Shown piece by piece: positions 1 to 6,818 of a stretch of DNA of 51,734 bases. Both the position numbers and the translations under genes were made by a program. Source of the DNA: CAZSVI01 sp964610205 (lineage in GTDB: Bacteria > Bacillota > Clostridia > DSM-8532); the NCBI GenBank assembly GCA_964610205.1, contig CAZSVI010000006.1, positions 1-51,734 on the forward strand, in the 5' to 3' direction. Position 1 is the first letter of the stretch, and each line of letters opens with the position of its first letter. The notes below the pieces were generated by a model. It was given only the letters and a program-made list of their open reading frames with translations, did no database searches and was not told the DNA's origin.

Positions 1-66
1 AACGAGAATGCAACAGGGTTAATTGCATTATACGTTAGTAGATCACGGATTCAGGAGGTAATAATT

Positions 67-942
67 ATGGCATATTGTGTAAAATGCGGCGTTGAACTGG
101 CCAGGGATCTGTCAGTCTGTCCATTGTGCAGCACCCCGGTTTATTTTCCTGATGATCTGGAAGAAGAATTTCATAAACGATATCCTAACCGTGTTCAAAG
201 GAATAAAAGGAGACACGTTAATCTGGTTCCCACTAAAGCTTTTGTATACTTGATGACCTTTGTCCTGATAATACCTATTATTGTATGCCTGATGGTTGAT
301 ATTCGCAGTAACGGAGGTTTGTCATGGTCTTTTTATCCCGCTGCTTCCCTCTTTCTAATCTGGATTCTGATGGCTTATCCCGCATTAATGAGGCGATACA
401 GCTTTATTAAAGTTATTACCATTGATATTTATTCGATTGTTTTCTTTTTAATCTCTCTGGACATATATTCCGGCGGATATTTTCAATGGTCGGTGTATCC
501 GGTTTCCTCCCTGCTTCTTATTTGGGTTTTCTTTCTGTTGGGTTTTCTTTTCGGCAGGAATAAAAAAATCTATTCGGTATTAATCGGATATATCAGCACG
601 GCTGTTTATTTATATCTTATAGAACAGGTTACAAAATCCATGTGGTTCTTTGAACTTGCTTTGCCGATACTGACCATACTCTTTCTCTTTGTATTGACCG
701 TGTTTGTTTTGTCCCGTTTTAAATTCTTCAAGGGTATGGGGCTTTTCGGCTTAATCTTTTTATCTTTAAGCCTTTTCTGCATAGGTTCCGAATTTATTAT
801 AAACCGCTTTGTGTTCAGGCAATTTTCTTTGTTCTGGTCACTAATTGTCGCAGGAGTCTGCGTTCCGGCCTCAATTTTTTTGTTTTTTGTACAAATCAAT
901 GATGAATTCAGGGTATATCTCCAAAAGAAATTCCACTTTTAA
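67..942 (+). CDS. Zinc-ribbon multi-pass membrane protein (DUF6320-like)
   Basis: The 291-residue protein opens with a short zinc ribbon (Cys4-x2-Cys7 and Cys18-x2-Cys21) followed by a basic stretch (around residues 40-52) and about eight hydrophobic segments from residue 56 to the C-terminus. Residues 81-110 and 135-164 are an internal duplication: each has a Gly-Gly turn, a W-S-x-Y-P motif and then a hydrophobic helix. This layout matches the family annotated as DUF6320, whose function is unknown. AGGAGG at 54-59 stands 7 nt before the ATG and fixes the start, although the frame stays open back to base 1. A membrane location and metal binding by the ribbon are inferred. No transport or catalytic motif is visible. 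Confidence 0.8.
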   Translation: MAYCVKCGVELARDLSVCPLCSTPVYFPDDLEEEFHKRYPNRVQRNKRRHVNLVPTKAFVYLMTFVLIIPIIVCLMVDIRSNGGLSWSFYPAASLFLIWILMAYPALMRRYSFIKVITIDIYSIVFFLISLDIYSGGYFQWSVYPVSSLLLIWVFFLLGFLFGRNKKIYSVLIGYISTAVYLYLIEQVTKSMWFFELALPILTILFLFVLTVFVLSRFKFFKGMGLFGLIFLSLSLFCIGSEFIINRFVFRQFSLFWSLIVAGVCVPASIFLFFVQINDEFRVYLQKKFHF

Positions 943-948
943 CCTCAT

Positions 949-976
949 TTCTGCTTTCAAACGATCAAAGGCAGAA
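949..976 (+). terminator. Possible weak terminator hairpin
   Basis: TTCTGC (949-954) pairs with GCAGAA (971-976), with a few extra T-A pairs and one bulge, and is followed by a short TTTA. It lies just after the stop of the membrane protein gene. The U-tract is poor, so this is a weak call. Confidence 0.3.
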
Positions 977-1117
977 TTTAAGAGTTTATCTCCTATTTAG
1001 TCTTGTATAATAGCAGATAAATTTTTTTCATATACAAAATTGAATCCGCAAGTTTATTCTGCTAAAATGTCTGTAGTGATAATAAGAGGGGTATTATTCG
1101 GAATAAGGAGCGGAACA

Positions 1118-1705
1118 ATGAAGATACTGTTGGTGGCGGACAAAGAGAATGATTTTATCTGGGATTATTTTGATCCTGAGAGGTTTAAGGATATTGACCT
1201 GATTATATCCTGTGGGGATTTACAGTCCAGCTACCTCTCTTTTCTGGTTACCATGATCCATGTCCCTCTTTTTTATGTACATGGAAATCATGATACCACC
1301 TATCTGCATCATCCTCCCGAAGGGTGTGACTGTATTGAGGATAAGATTGTTAACTATAAAGGACTTAGATTTTTAGGACTTGGCGGCAGTATGAAATATA
1401 GTGGCCGTCCGCATCAGTACACCGATAAGGAAATGGATATACGCTATCGTAAAATAAAACATCAAATACGTAAAAACAAAGGGTTTGATATACTGGTAAC
1501 CCATGCTCCGCCTTATGGAATGGGAGACGGAAAAGACCTGTGCCATACGGGGTTTCATGGTTTTCTTTACCTGATGGACAAGTATGAACCAAAGTATTTA
1601 CTGCACGGCCATGTGCATATGGACTATACACGGCAGGAACGCATGAAAACCTATAAAATGACCACTATTGTAAATGCATACAATTACTACCTGTTGGATG
1701 TTTGA
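1118..1705 (+). CDS. Calcineurin-like metallophosphoesterase
   Basis: This 195-residue protein of the calcineurin-like phosphoesterase superfamily carries the metal-binding blocks in order: D8-x-E10 at the place of the usual D-x-H, S-C-G-D (31-34), G-N-H-D (56-59), T-H-A-P-P, and H-G-H-V-H near the C-terminus. The family hydrolyses phosphomono- or phosphodiesters with two metal ions; the substrate cannot be read from sequence. The frame is open from 1040, but AAGGAG at 1105-1110 places the start at the ATG at 1118, which gives the usual M-K-I-L beginning of the fold. It ends 7 bp from the convergent BMP-like gene. The His-to-Glu change in the first metal motif is a deviation worth noting. Confidence 0.85.
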   Translation: MKILLVADKENDFIWDYFDPERFKDIDLIISCGDLQSSYLSFLVTMIHVPLFYVHGNHDTTYLHHPPEGCDCIEDKIVNYKGLRFLGLGGSMKYSGRPHQYTDKEMDIRYRKIKHQIRKNKGFDILVTHAPPYGMGDGKDLCHTGFHGFLYLMDKYEPKYLLHGHVHMDYTRQERMKTYKMTTIVNAYNYYLLDV

Positions 1706-1712
1706 TATTACA

Positions 1713-3680
1713 TCATGTTGTTTTCCCGGTGGAAAGATCCATAAGATAACTATAACCCGTATTCTCCGGAATTTCACCTTGAACAAAGTCCAGAAGCCAA
1801 TCCATCAGGAGAATCTCCTCCCGGGTTGCAACCTTTCCTTTCGATAATCGTAATTCCCCTTTTTGATCATATAAGGGGCCTGAAAATATACGGTACTTTC
1901 TGTGTATAATTGCGTCCCTGGCAAGTTCCAGTAATTTTTGTGTTTCTCGGGGTATAATTTTTTTTGAGTAGAAAAAGTCCAGGATCCCGGAGTCCATTCC
2001 CCACCAATAATTACGTATCTGTTTCCTGCCTGAGGACATAAGGTCTCCTGAAGGTCTAATCCCTCCGCCTATAATGCTTCGAACAATTTTCTCGTAAAAA
2101 ACCCCCCAGTTCCAGACAGGTACCGCAAGATAATTATCAGGCGTTATGGTTTCTTCCCCCTCATCATACAAAAACGTATATACGCCATACTCCCTTGAAA
2201 ATTTCCGGTTTGCAAGAGTATTATGGTGAGATATAATATCCACTCCCTGCTTTGCCAGACGAATACCGGCTTTCCCGGAACTATCTTCGTTATCCCATTC
2301 GCCCATCCATTCCAAAAAAACCTGAACCCGGGGATTGACCATCTTAGCTCCCAGAGCAAAAGCATTGATACCGCTTACAACTTCGGCCATAGCACAGGTT
2401 GCGATATATCCGACCCTGTCGGTTTTGGTAAGCGTTCCCGCAACAATTCCGGACAAAAAACGCGGTTCATGAATCCGGCCAAAATAAGTATGTACATGCT
2501 TGAAAGAATATAAACCCGAGCAATTCAGAAATATAATATTGGGATAATTCATGGCTATTTTTAGTGTAGCATTAATCATAACCGGACTTGTTGAAAAAAT
2601 GACCTGACATCCTTTCTCAACCAGTTCATTCAGTCCATCGTACGCGTCAACTGATTCGGGAACATTATCTGCAAAAACAGTCTGAACCTGATCCTTCATA
2701 ACCCTTTCCAGATGCATTCTGCCCAATTCATGGGAATAGGACCAGCTTGAGGTTTTGGTATCCTTGGCTAAGGCAAAACCTACCTTTATTCGGTCCTCAT
2801 GCCGTATAATATTGGTAAGACGGTTAAAAATACTGCCTTCAGCCTTTAAATCAGGTTCGGTATGAACCTCAATATCCGTATTTTGTTTATAATACTCCAG
2901 TTCCACAATGAATCTTTTCATCGACGGTCTTAATTCATCATCATAATACTGATCCGGTACGCCATTCAGCTTGATATAATCCAAAAACGCATCTCCTGTG
3001 GTAATAGGAAGCCTTTGACCACCCAAATCGTGATAGACCTTTCTGAAAACCCCGTATACCGCGCTTGTAAAATATTTAAACCGTTCCTTTCCGCCCATTA
3101 ATGGGTTGGCCGGCTCATAATGCCGTATGAGCTTCCATAACTCGTCAAAGCTTTTTTCCTCCGAAAACCATATTCTGTTAATCCCGGTATTCTTATAAAA
3201 TTTTAAAAAAGCGTAGTAAAGACGAATGTCCCTGTTCTGCTCGTCATACTTCGGTATCATCCGAATAATATTGGCGTTGTAAGTATAGACATCCAGATAC
3301 TTTAAAACACTGACACGCTTGTTTCCTTCAATTACATAAAACCAGTTCAGGTATTCGTATACCTTTATCGGATCCCGCAGCCCCTCATTGATTTGCGCAA
3401 GATAAACCGATGTCCACTTGCTGGCGAACTCGGTATCATCTTCCATCAATGGCATAAAATTACGCGCAAAGGAAATACTTCGCATATATGTATATGTACC
3501 TTTAACTTTTTTAATTGGAATTTCTACTGTTCCCAAATCAACCTCGGAAACAATTTCAATATTCTTAAGAATTCCATCCAAAAATGGAAGATACCCGCTC
3601 CGTCCCTGGGATATATAACCTGAATACTCCCTGAGAGCCAGCCTTCTGGCTAATCTATATTCTTCGCTTCCGTGGCTCAT
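1713..3680 (-). CDS. Cytoplasmic ParB-like / BMP-family ligand-binding fusion
   Basis: The protein has 655 residues and two parts. Residues 1-140 contain a ParB/sulfiredoxin-like core with R-D-P-I-K-V-Y and V-I-E-G-N-K-R (E-G-N-K-R at 118-122), the motif ParB-type domains use for nucleotide or phosphate contact. From about residue 300 to 610 it resembles basic membrane protein (BMP/PnrA/Med) periplasmic-binding folds, which bind nucleosides or related ligands. No signal peptide or lipobox is present, so unlike ordinary BMP lipoproteins it should be cytoplasmic. Its ATG overlaps the stop of the DUF402 gene by 4 nt (ATGA), so the two are translationally coupled. A role as an intracellular ligand sensor is inference. 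Confidence 0.7.
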   Translation of the reverse strand: MSHGSEEYRLARRLALREYSGYISQGRSGYLPFLDGILKNIEIVSEVDLGTVEIPIKKVKGTYTYMRSISFARNFMPLMEDDTEFASKWTSVYLAQINEGLRDPIKVYEYLNWFYVIEGNKRVSVLKYLDVYTYNANIIRMIPKYDEQNRDIRLYYAFLKFYKNTGINRIWFSEEKSFDELWKLIRHYEPANPLMGGKERFKYFTSAVYGVFRKVYHDLGGQRLPITTGDAFLDYIKLNGVPDQYYDDELRPSMKRFIVELEYYKQNTDIEVHTEPDLKAEGSIFNRLTNIIRHEDRIKVGFALAKDTKTSSWSYSHELGRMHLERVMKDQVQTVFADNVPESVDAYDGLNELVEKGCQVIFSTSPVMINATLKIAMNYPNIIFLNCSGLYSFKHVHTYFGRIHEPRFLSGIVAGTLTKTDRVGYIATCAMAEVVSGINAFALGAKMVNPRVQVFLEWMGEWDNEDSSGKAGIRLAKQGVDIISHHNTLANRKFSREYGVYTFLYDEGEETITPDNYLAVPVWNWGVFYEKIVRSIIGGGIRPSGDLMSSGRKQIRNYWWGMDSGILDFFYSKKIIPRETQKLLELARDAIIHRKYRIFSGPLYDQKGELRLSKGKVATREEILLMDWLLDFVQGEIPENTGYSYLMDLSTGKTT

Positions 3681-4165
3681 AGTTCCACCTGCTCACAATA
3701 ATGGCGGAATAAATCTTCCACCTCATTTATTATTTCCCCTGAATAAATTTTCTTCAATAAACAATCACACTGCTTTAAAGACTGATTTGCCTGTTCAAGG
3801 GTTATCAGTCGATTTTCAATCGCATAGGCAAGCTCATCCATATCCATGACGATAACCTGACCGTCCGGTATTATTTTTACATCAAGCAGTAAATCAATAA
3901 GGCGATACACATTATTTCTTATTTCTATTTGAACGATATCGCAATACCAATATTTTAATTCCCTTGCTTTATTCATTACCTTACTTATTTTGTATCCCCT
4001 TTTCAGAAACGTGCATGAGTATCCTTTGGCAAAATCTTTTCCGGGATGTATGGGGTCCCACCGGGTGATCATCATATCATCATCCAGATAAAGAACTTCG
4101 TCAGCGGATATATCCACCTCTTCCATTGGAATATACCGGACCCGGTAAATCTTTATTCTTTCCAT
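3677..4165 (-). CDS. DUF402 family protein, possible nucleoside diphosphate/triphosphate phosphatase
   Basis: This 162-residue protein has the DUF402 pattern: a charged N-terminal strand region (L-Y-L-D-D-D-M-M-I-T-R-W-D-P), a central Y-W-Y-C-D-I-V-Q-I-E block, Y-R-L-I-D-L-L-L-D-V-K-I, and D-M-D-E-L near residue 110, followed by helices. Characterised DUF402 proteins are nucleoside phosphatases or bind metal through these Asp residues; the substrate here is not known. A GAGG ribosome site stands 6 nt before the ATG. The stop overlaps the ATG of the ParB/BMP-like gene, so the two form a small operon. A promoter-like repeat lies just upstream (4203-4313). Confidence 0.75.
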   Translation of the reverse strand: MERIKIYRVRYIPMEEVDISADEVLYLDDDMMITRWDPIHPGKDFAKGYSCTFLKRGYKISKVMNKARELKYWYCDIVQIEIRNNVYRLIDLLLDVKIIPDGQVIVMDMDELAYAIENRLITLEQANQSLKQCDCLLKKIYSGEIINEVEDLFRHYCEQVEL

Positions 4166-4202
4166 TCATAACCTCATATAACCGCAGGGTTTATTGCTCT
4201 AA

Positions 4203-4313
4203 TTATAACAACGGAAGCGATTGTTTGCAATTGCATCACTCCGTTACAAGGTTCTTATTGCGAAGCAATAAGGTTCTTATAACAACGGAAGCAATTGTTT
4301 GCAATTGCATCAC
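4203..4313 (-). repeat. Two tandem copies of a short dispersed repeat, promoter-like
   Basis: Two 37-bp units, 4203-4239 and 4277-4313, differ at one position. Between them lies a perfect hairpin (TTATTGC-GAA-GCAATAA). Read on the minus strand, the first copy contains TTGCAA, 17 bp and TATAAT, a plausible sigma-A promoter that would start transcription shortly upstream of the DUF402 ATG (4165). Related copies lie at 5122-5142, 15056-15113 and 51349-51409, each just 5' of a minus-strand gene. Confidence 0.65.
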
Positions 4314-4371
4314 AAAGCAAATGATGAACCGCAGGAACTCATTTTATGCTGCTAAGCGGCCTCCTCCAGCG

Positions 4372-5109
4372 TCAAATCAACATCCAGTCAATAATATATA
4401 GTATGATCATGTGAACAGGATAGAATAAATAAAAAAAATACTTCATTTTTCTGCCCTGTTCCCGGTTATACAGAGCGATTAACCCTATTGCAAAAAGGGA
4501 ATATAACTGGATCAGATTCGGAAAGGAACCTGCTGAAATAAAAAAATCCGCCATCTTATAAAAAACATATGCAATATGAAGAATAACCGCTCCGGCTGCG
4601 ATTTTATTAATGCCTTCTCCGGCAAGATAAAACATTACAATATAAAAAACACCGTAAATACCGTAATCCGCGCCGATAACTTCGGCAATAACCGCAATAC
4701 CTGCTGCGGCCAGCCATGAGAATACAATATTTATTTTTTTAAATTTCTCAAAAAGCGTTACGGCCAAAAGACCTAAAAACAATGTGGCGAATATGTTTAA
4801 TACATATTCTATATCTGGTACCGAATGCCAGCCCCAGGATTTGAATATTTCCAGCATATAATCGGATTCGGTAATCCAGTCAGGCAATTGAAACAGGACC
4901 GCGCAAACAGCAAGCCGCGTGAGATAACGCCCTAGAGAGCTTGTGTGCCGGAACCCTTCCACAATAAAAAACGCGAACAGGGGAAATGCAATCCGCCCAA
5001 CTATACGGAAAAATATAATGTCAGGGAATATGACCGCACCTGTATGATCAATCAACATGATTGTTATGGCAATAAGTTTCAATTGAAAGGAATTAAAAAT
5101 TTTTGGCAT
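4372..5109 (-). CDS. TraX family membrane protein
   Basis: The 245-residue integral membrane protein has about eight transmembrane helices and the TraX-family opening: L-K-L-I-A-I-T-I-M-L-I-D-H-T-G, then R-I-V-G-R-I-A-F-P-L-F-A-F-F-I-V-E-G-F. TraX acetylates F pilin in conjugative plasmids, but chromosomal Firmicutes homologues are a broad acyltransferase-3-like group without a set role, and no conjugation genes are nearby. The conserved D-H pair in helix 1 and the R and E residues after helix 2 are present. GAGG followed by TTTT gives the ribosome site. A degraded copy of the short dispersed repeat (5122-5142) lies 13 nt upstream. Confidence 0.85.
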   Translation of the reverse strand: MPKIFNSFQLKLIAITIMLIDHTGAVIFPDIIFFRIVGRIAFPLFAFFIVEGFRHTSSLGRYLTRLAVCAVLFQLPDWITESDYMLEIFKSWGWHSVPDIEYVLNIFATLFLGLLAVTLFEKFKKINIVFSWLAAAGIAVIAEVIGADYGIYGVFYIVMFYLAGEGINKIAAGAVILHIAYVFYKMADFFISAGSFPNLIQLYSLFAIGLIALYNREQGRKMKYFFYLFYPVHMIILYIIDWMLI

Positions 5110-5421
5110 AAAACCTCACTGTTACAAACAGCGGAAGCAATTTATTTTTTTTCTGTTTTGATACCGCCAATCTTATTTTACTGGAAATGTAGAAAAATAT
5201 CTATAACAACGAATATAATTTAAACTTCACATCAGATTTCAAAATACTACCCTTTCAACGGTTTTGTCACCCCAGGCCCTAATACGCCAAAACCCGGTCT
5301 ATTTCCCAGACACTGCTCCACTGTACTTCCTGTGTTATAATAAAAATGATTAAGCCGGTGGATAATCTAACCAAACTATTGTATAAACACCGGAAAAACC
5401 TATTCTGTAACCGGGGGTATA
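5110..5421. other. Intergenic region between divergent genes
   Basis: It holds the partial short repeat at 5122-5142, an inverted repeat CCGGTG/CACCGG around 5355-5395 and the candidate promoter at 5333-5341. I see no ORF or known RNA here. Confidence 0.5.
5333..5341 (+). promoter_or_regulatory. Extended -10 promoter element
   Basis: TGTTATAAT is a complete extended -10 (TG-N-TATAAT). The -35 position is poor. It would give a leader of about 75 nt for the Cys-rich gene at 5422. Confidence 0.45.
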
Positions 5422-5742
5422 ATGAACAAGAACAATTTGATTATAAAATGTTGTGAAAACTGTATCAAAGGAGTGCCCGTAGGTATCGGCAGCGAGATAT
5501 TATGCCGTGATAAAGGAATCGTGTCTTCTGACTACTGTTGTTCCGGTTTTATAGCTTTTGAGCCGATTACGCTTCAAAGGCAACTGGATTACCGCTGCTC
5601 AGACTGTACATATTTCACTTTCACTCCGGAATCTCAAAACAGCAGTTATGGAGTCTGCAGTTTGTTTTCGGTTCGAAAATGCGATGGCAGCCTGAAAAAA
5701 GCCTGTTCTTATTTTGTAAAGAAAAGCGGAAAAACAGCCTGA
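5422..5742 (+). CDS. Small Cys-rich protein with duplicated CxxC module
   Basis: I do not recognise a named family. The 106-residue protein has eleven cysteines in two similar halves: Cys11-x2-Cys14, Cys28 and Cys39/40-S-G-F, then Cys59-x2-Cys62, Cys79, Cys87 and Cys95-S-Y-F. The spacing suggests two zinc-finger-like or iron-sulfur-binding modules from an internal duplication. There is no signal peptide, so a cytoplasmic metal-binding protein is likely. A GGGGGT site 4 nt before the ATG is an acceptable ribosome site. It is transcribed away from traX and stands alone. Confidence 0.6.
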   Translation: MNKNNLIIKCCENCIKGVPVGIGSEILCRDKGIVSSDYCCSGFIAFEPITLQRQLDYRCSDCTYFTFTPESQNSSYGVCSLFSVRKCDGSLKKACSYFVKKSGKTA

Positions 5743-5817
5743 AAAACGAGACATGGGTTCTGTTAATATTCGCCATATGATAACAGATAATTTAAATCCT
5801 TTTAGGTAAGATTTGTA

Positions 5818-6069
5818 CTATCTACGCCTTTTTTTATCATTTATAAAGTCAAGAAAGTCATGCTCATTTTTAAACCTCAATCTTTTTATTATCTGATTCA
5901 ATGTCCCTTTTGGTATATCTCTTCCTTTTGCATGCATATGTACTGATATATATAAATAATTGCCGTTGATATCAAAACCTTCCCAAATTATTCCTTTTAC
6001 CGTTTCCCGCCTTAACAATCCTAAACGACGGCATACTATTTCGAGTTCTTTAAAGCTAAAACCAGGCAA
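5818..6069 (-). CDS. HicA-type toxin (mRNA interferase)
   Basis: This 83-residue protein has the HicA double-stranded RNA-binding-like fold: an N-terminal F-K-E-L-E-I-V-C-R-R-L-G helix, a strand with G-I-I-W-E-G, then V-H-M-H-A-K-G-R-D-I-P-K-G-T-L, in which the catalytic His and the conserved I-P-K-G-T-L are intact. HicA toxins cleave mRNA. The start is TTG, preceded by AGGAAGGTGA on the minus strand; no ATG fits. It lies 88 bp downstream of a protein resembling the Phd/YefM-like antitoxin partners, so the order is antitoxin then toxin. The C-terminal K-K-R-R-R is a small basic tail. Confidence 0.75.
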   Translation of the reverse strand: MPGFSFKELEIVCRRLGLLRRETVKGIIWEGFDINGNYLYISVHMHAKGRDIPKGTLNQIIKRLRFKNEHDFLDFINDKKRRR

Positions 6070-6157
6070 TTAAGTCACCTTCCTGCTTTTTTTCTAATAT
6101 AAATAACTATGGTGCTTTGTAATAAATATCATAATCTATTTTTTTAAATATCAAGCG

Positions 6158-6598
6158 TTACCTTTTATTAAAAATTAATTCCTTAATACTGTCTTGATCT
6201 TTACAATACGCTATTTTTAAAATATATGGATATTGCTCCTTGTATCCTTCCATTCTTCTAAACAAATCTGTTTTTGTCATATAATGATCAACATGCTGCA
6301 GAACTAAATCAAGTAATTCTTCCTCTGCCTTTTCCCTGGTTTCAGCATATGAGAATTGCCCTATTTCATCCAATCGGATTTCATAAAGGGATGTTTCTTC
6401 ATCATAACGATATATAGGGCTAAAGGAGTATTTATTCAGAATCTCTTCCAGAACTTCTGTACTGATAATAGAAACAGTTTGCTCATTCTGGGTTTTTCCA
6501 TTTTTACAAATAAAGAGCTTTGAGTTCAAAGCCTCTGAAAAAATAGAAGGAAAGTTTGATCTGGTTTCATTAATGTTTTTTATATCAATATAAAACAT
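6158..6598 (-). CDS. Antitoxin-like protein paired with HicA
   Basis: The 146-residue protein is not a classical HicB. Its first half (residues 1-60) looks like a degraded Phd/YefM-type antitoxin fold with V-S-I-I-S-T-E-V-L-E-E-I-L. The second half has Y-D-E-E-T-S-L-Y-E-I-R-L-D-E-I, an acidic helix A-E-E-E-L-L-D-L-V, and a closing Y-P-Y-I-L-K-I block, a pattern I associate with antitoxins found beside HicA-like toxins. The frame is open to 6637, but GGAGGTG, 4 nt before the ATG at 6598, sets the start. It is expected to neutralise the toxin and repress the pair; the palindrome at its promoter fits that idea. Confidence 0.6.
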   Translation of the reverse strand: MFYIDIKNINETRSNFPSIFSEALNSKLFICKNGKTQNEQTVSIISTEVLEEILNKYSFSPIYRYDEETSLYEIRLDEIGQFSYAETREKAEEELLDLVLQHVDHYMTKTDLFRRMEGYKEQYPYILKIAYCKDQDSIKELIFNKR

Positions 6599-6625
6599 AA
6601 GACACCTCCATAATAGAATAATACT

Positions 6626-6657
6626 ATTATAGCACATTATGTTCTATATGTACATAT
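6626..6657 (-). promoter_or_regulatory. Antitoxin promoter with 12-bp palindrome
   Basis: On the minus strand a TATAAT (6626-6631) lies about 28 nt upstream of the antitoxin ATG. The perfect palindrome ATATGTACATAT (6646-6657) covers the place where the -35 should be, a usual position for toxin-antitoxin autorepression. The operator role is inferred. Confidence 0.5.
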
Positions 6658-6790
6658 TGTATTAATTAATTTTTGCCCTACCAAATCCGGCTGAGTTTAA
6701 GCTTTTTTGCTTATTGTACTTGTAATCAGGCGGCGGTACATGCTTCAATCCGTATGCTTTCGGTCTGTCAACAAGGAGCAATTTTCAAAC

Positions 6791-6818
6791 AAAAAAAAGC
6801 GGCAGAGCCGCTTTTTTT
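6791..6818 (-). terminator. Rho-independent terminator of rpoBC
   Basis: GCGGC (6799-6803), loop AGA and GCCGC (6807-6811) are flanked by A8 and T7 runs, so the hairpin can act on both strands. The T-run overlaps the rpoC stop codon, putting the terminator directly at the gene end. Confidence 0.85.

Noticed and set aside
4203..4313. CRISPR-like repeat
   Set aside because: Only two units are present in tandem, the spacer itself is a hairpin, related copies are scattered, and no cas genes are present.
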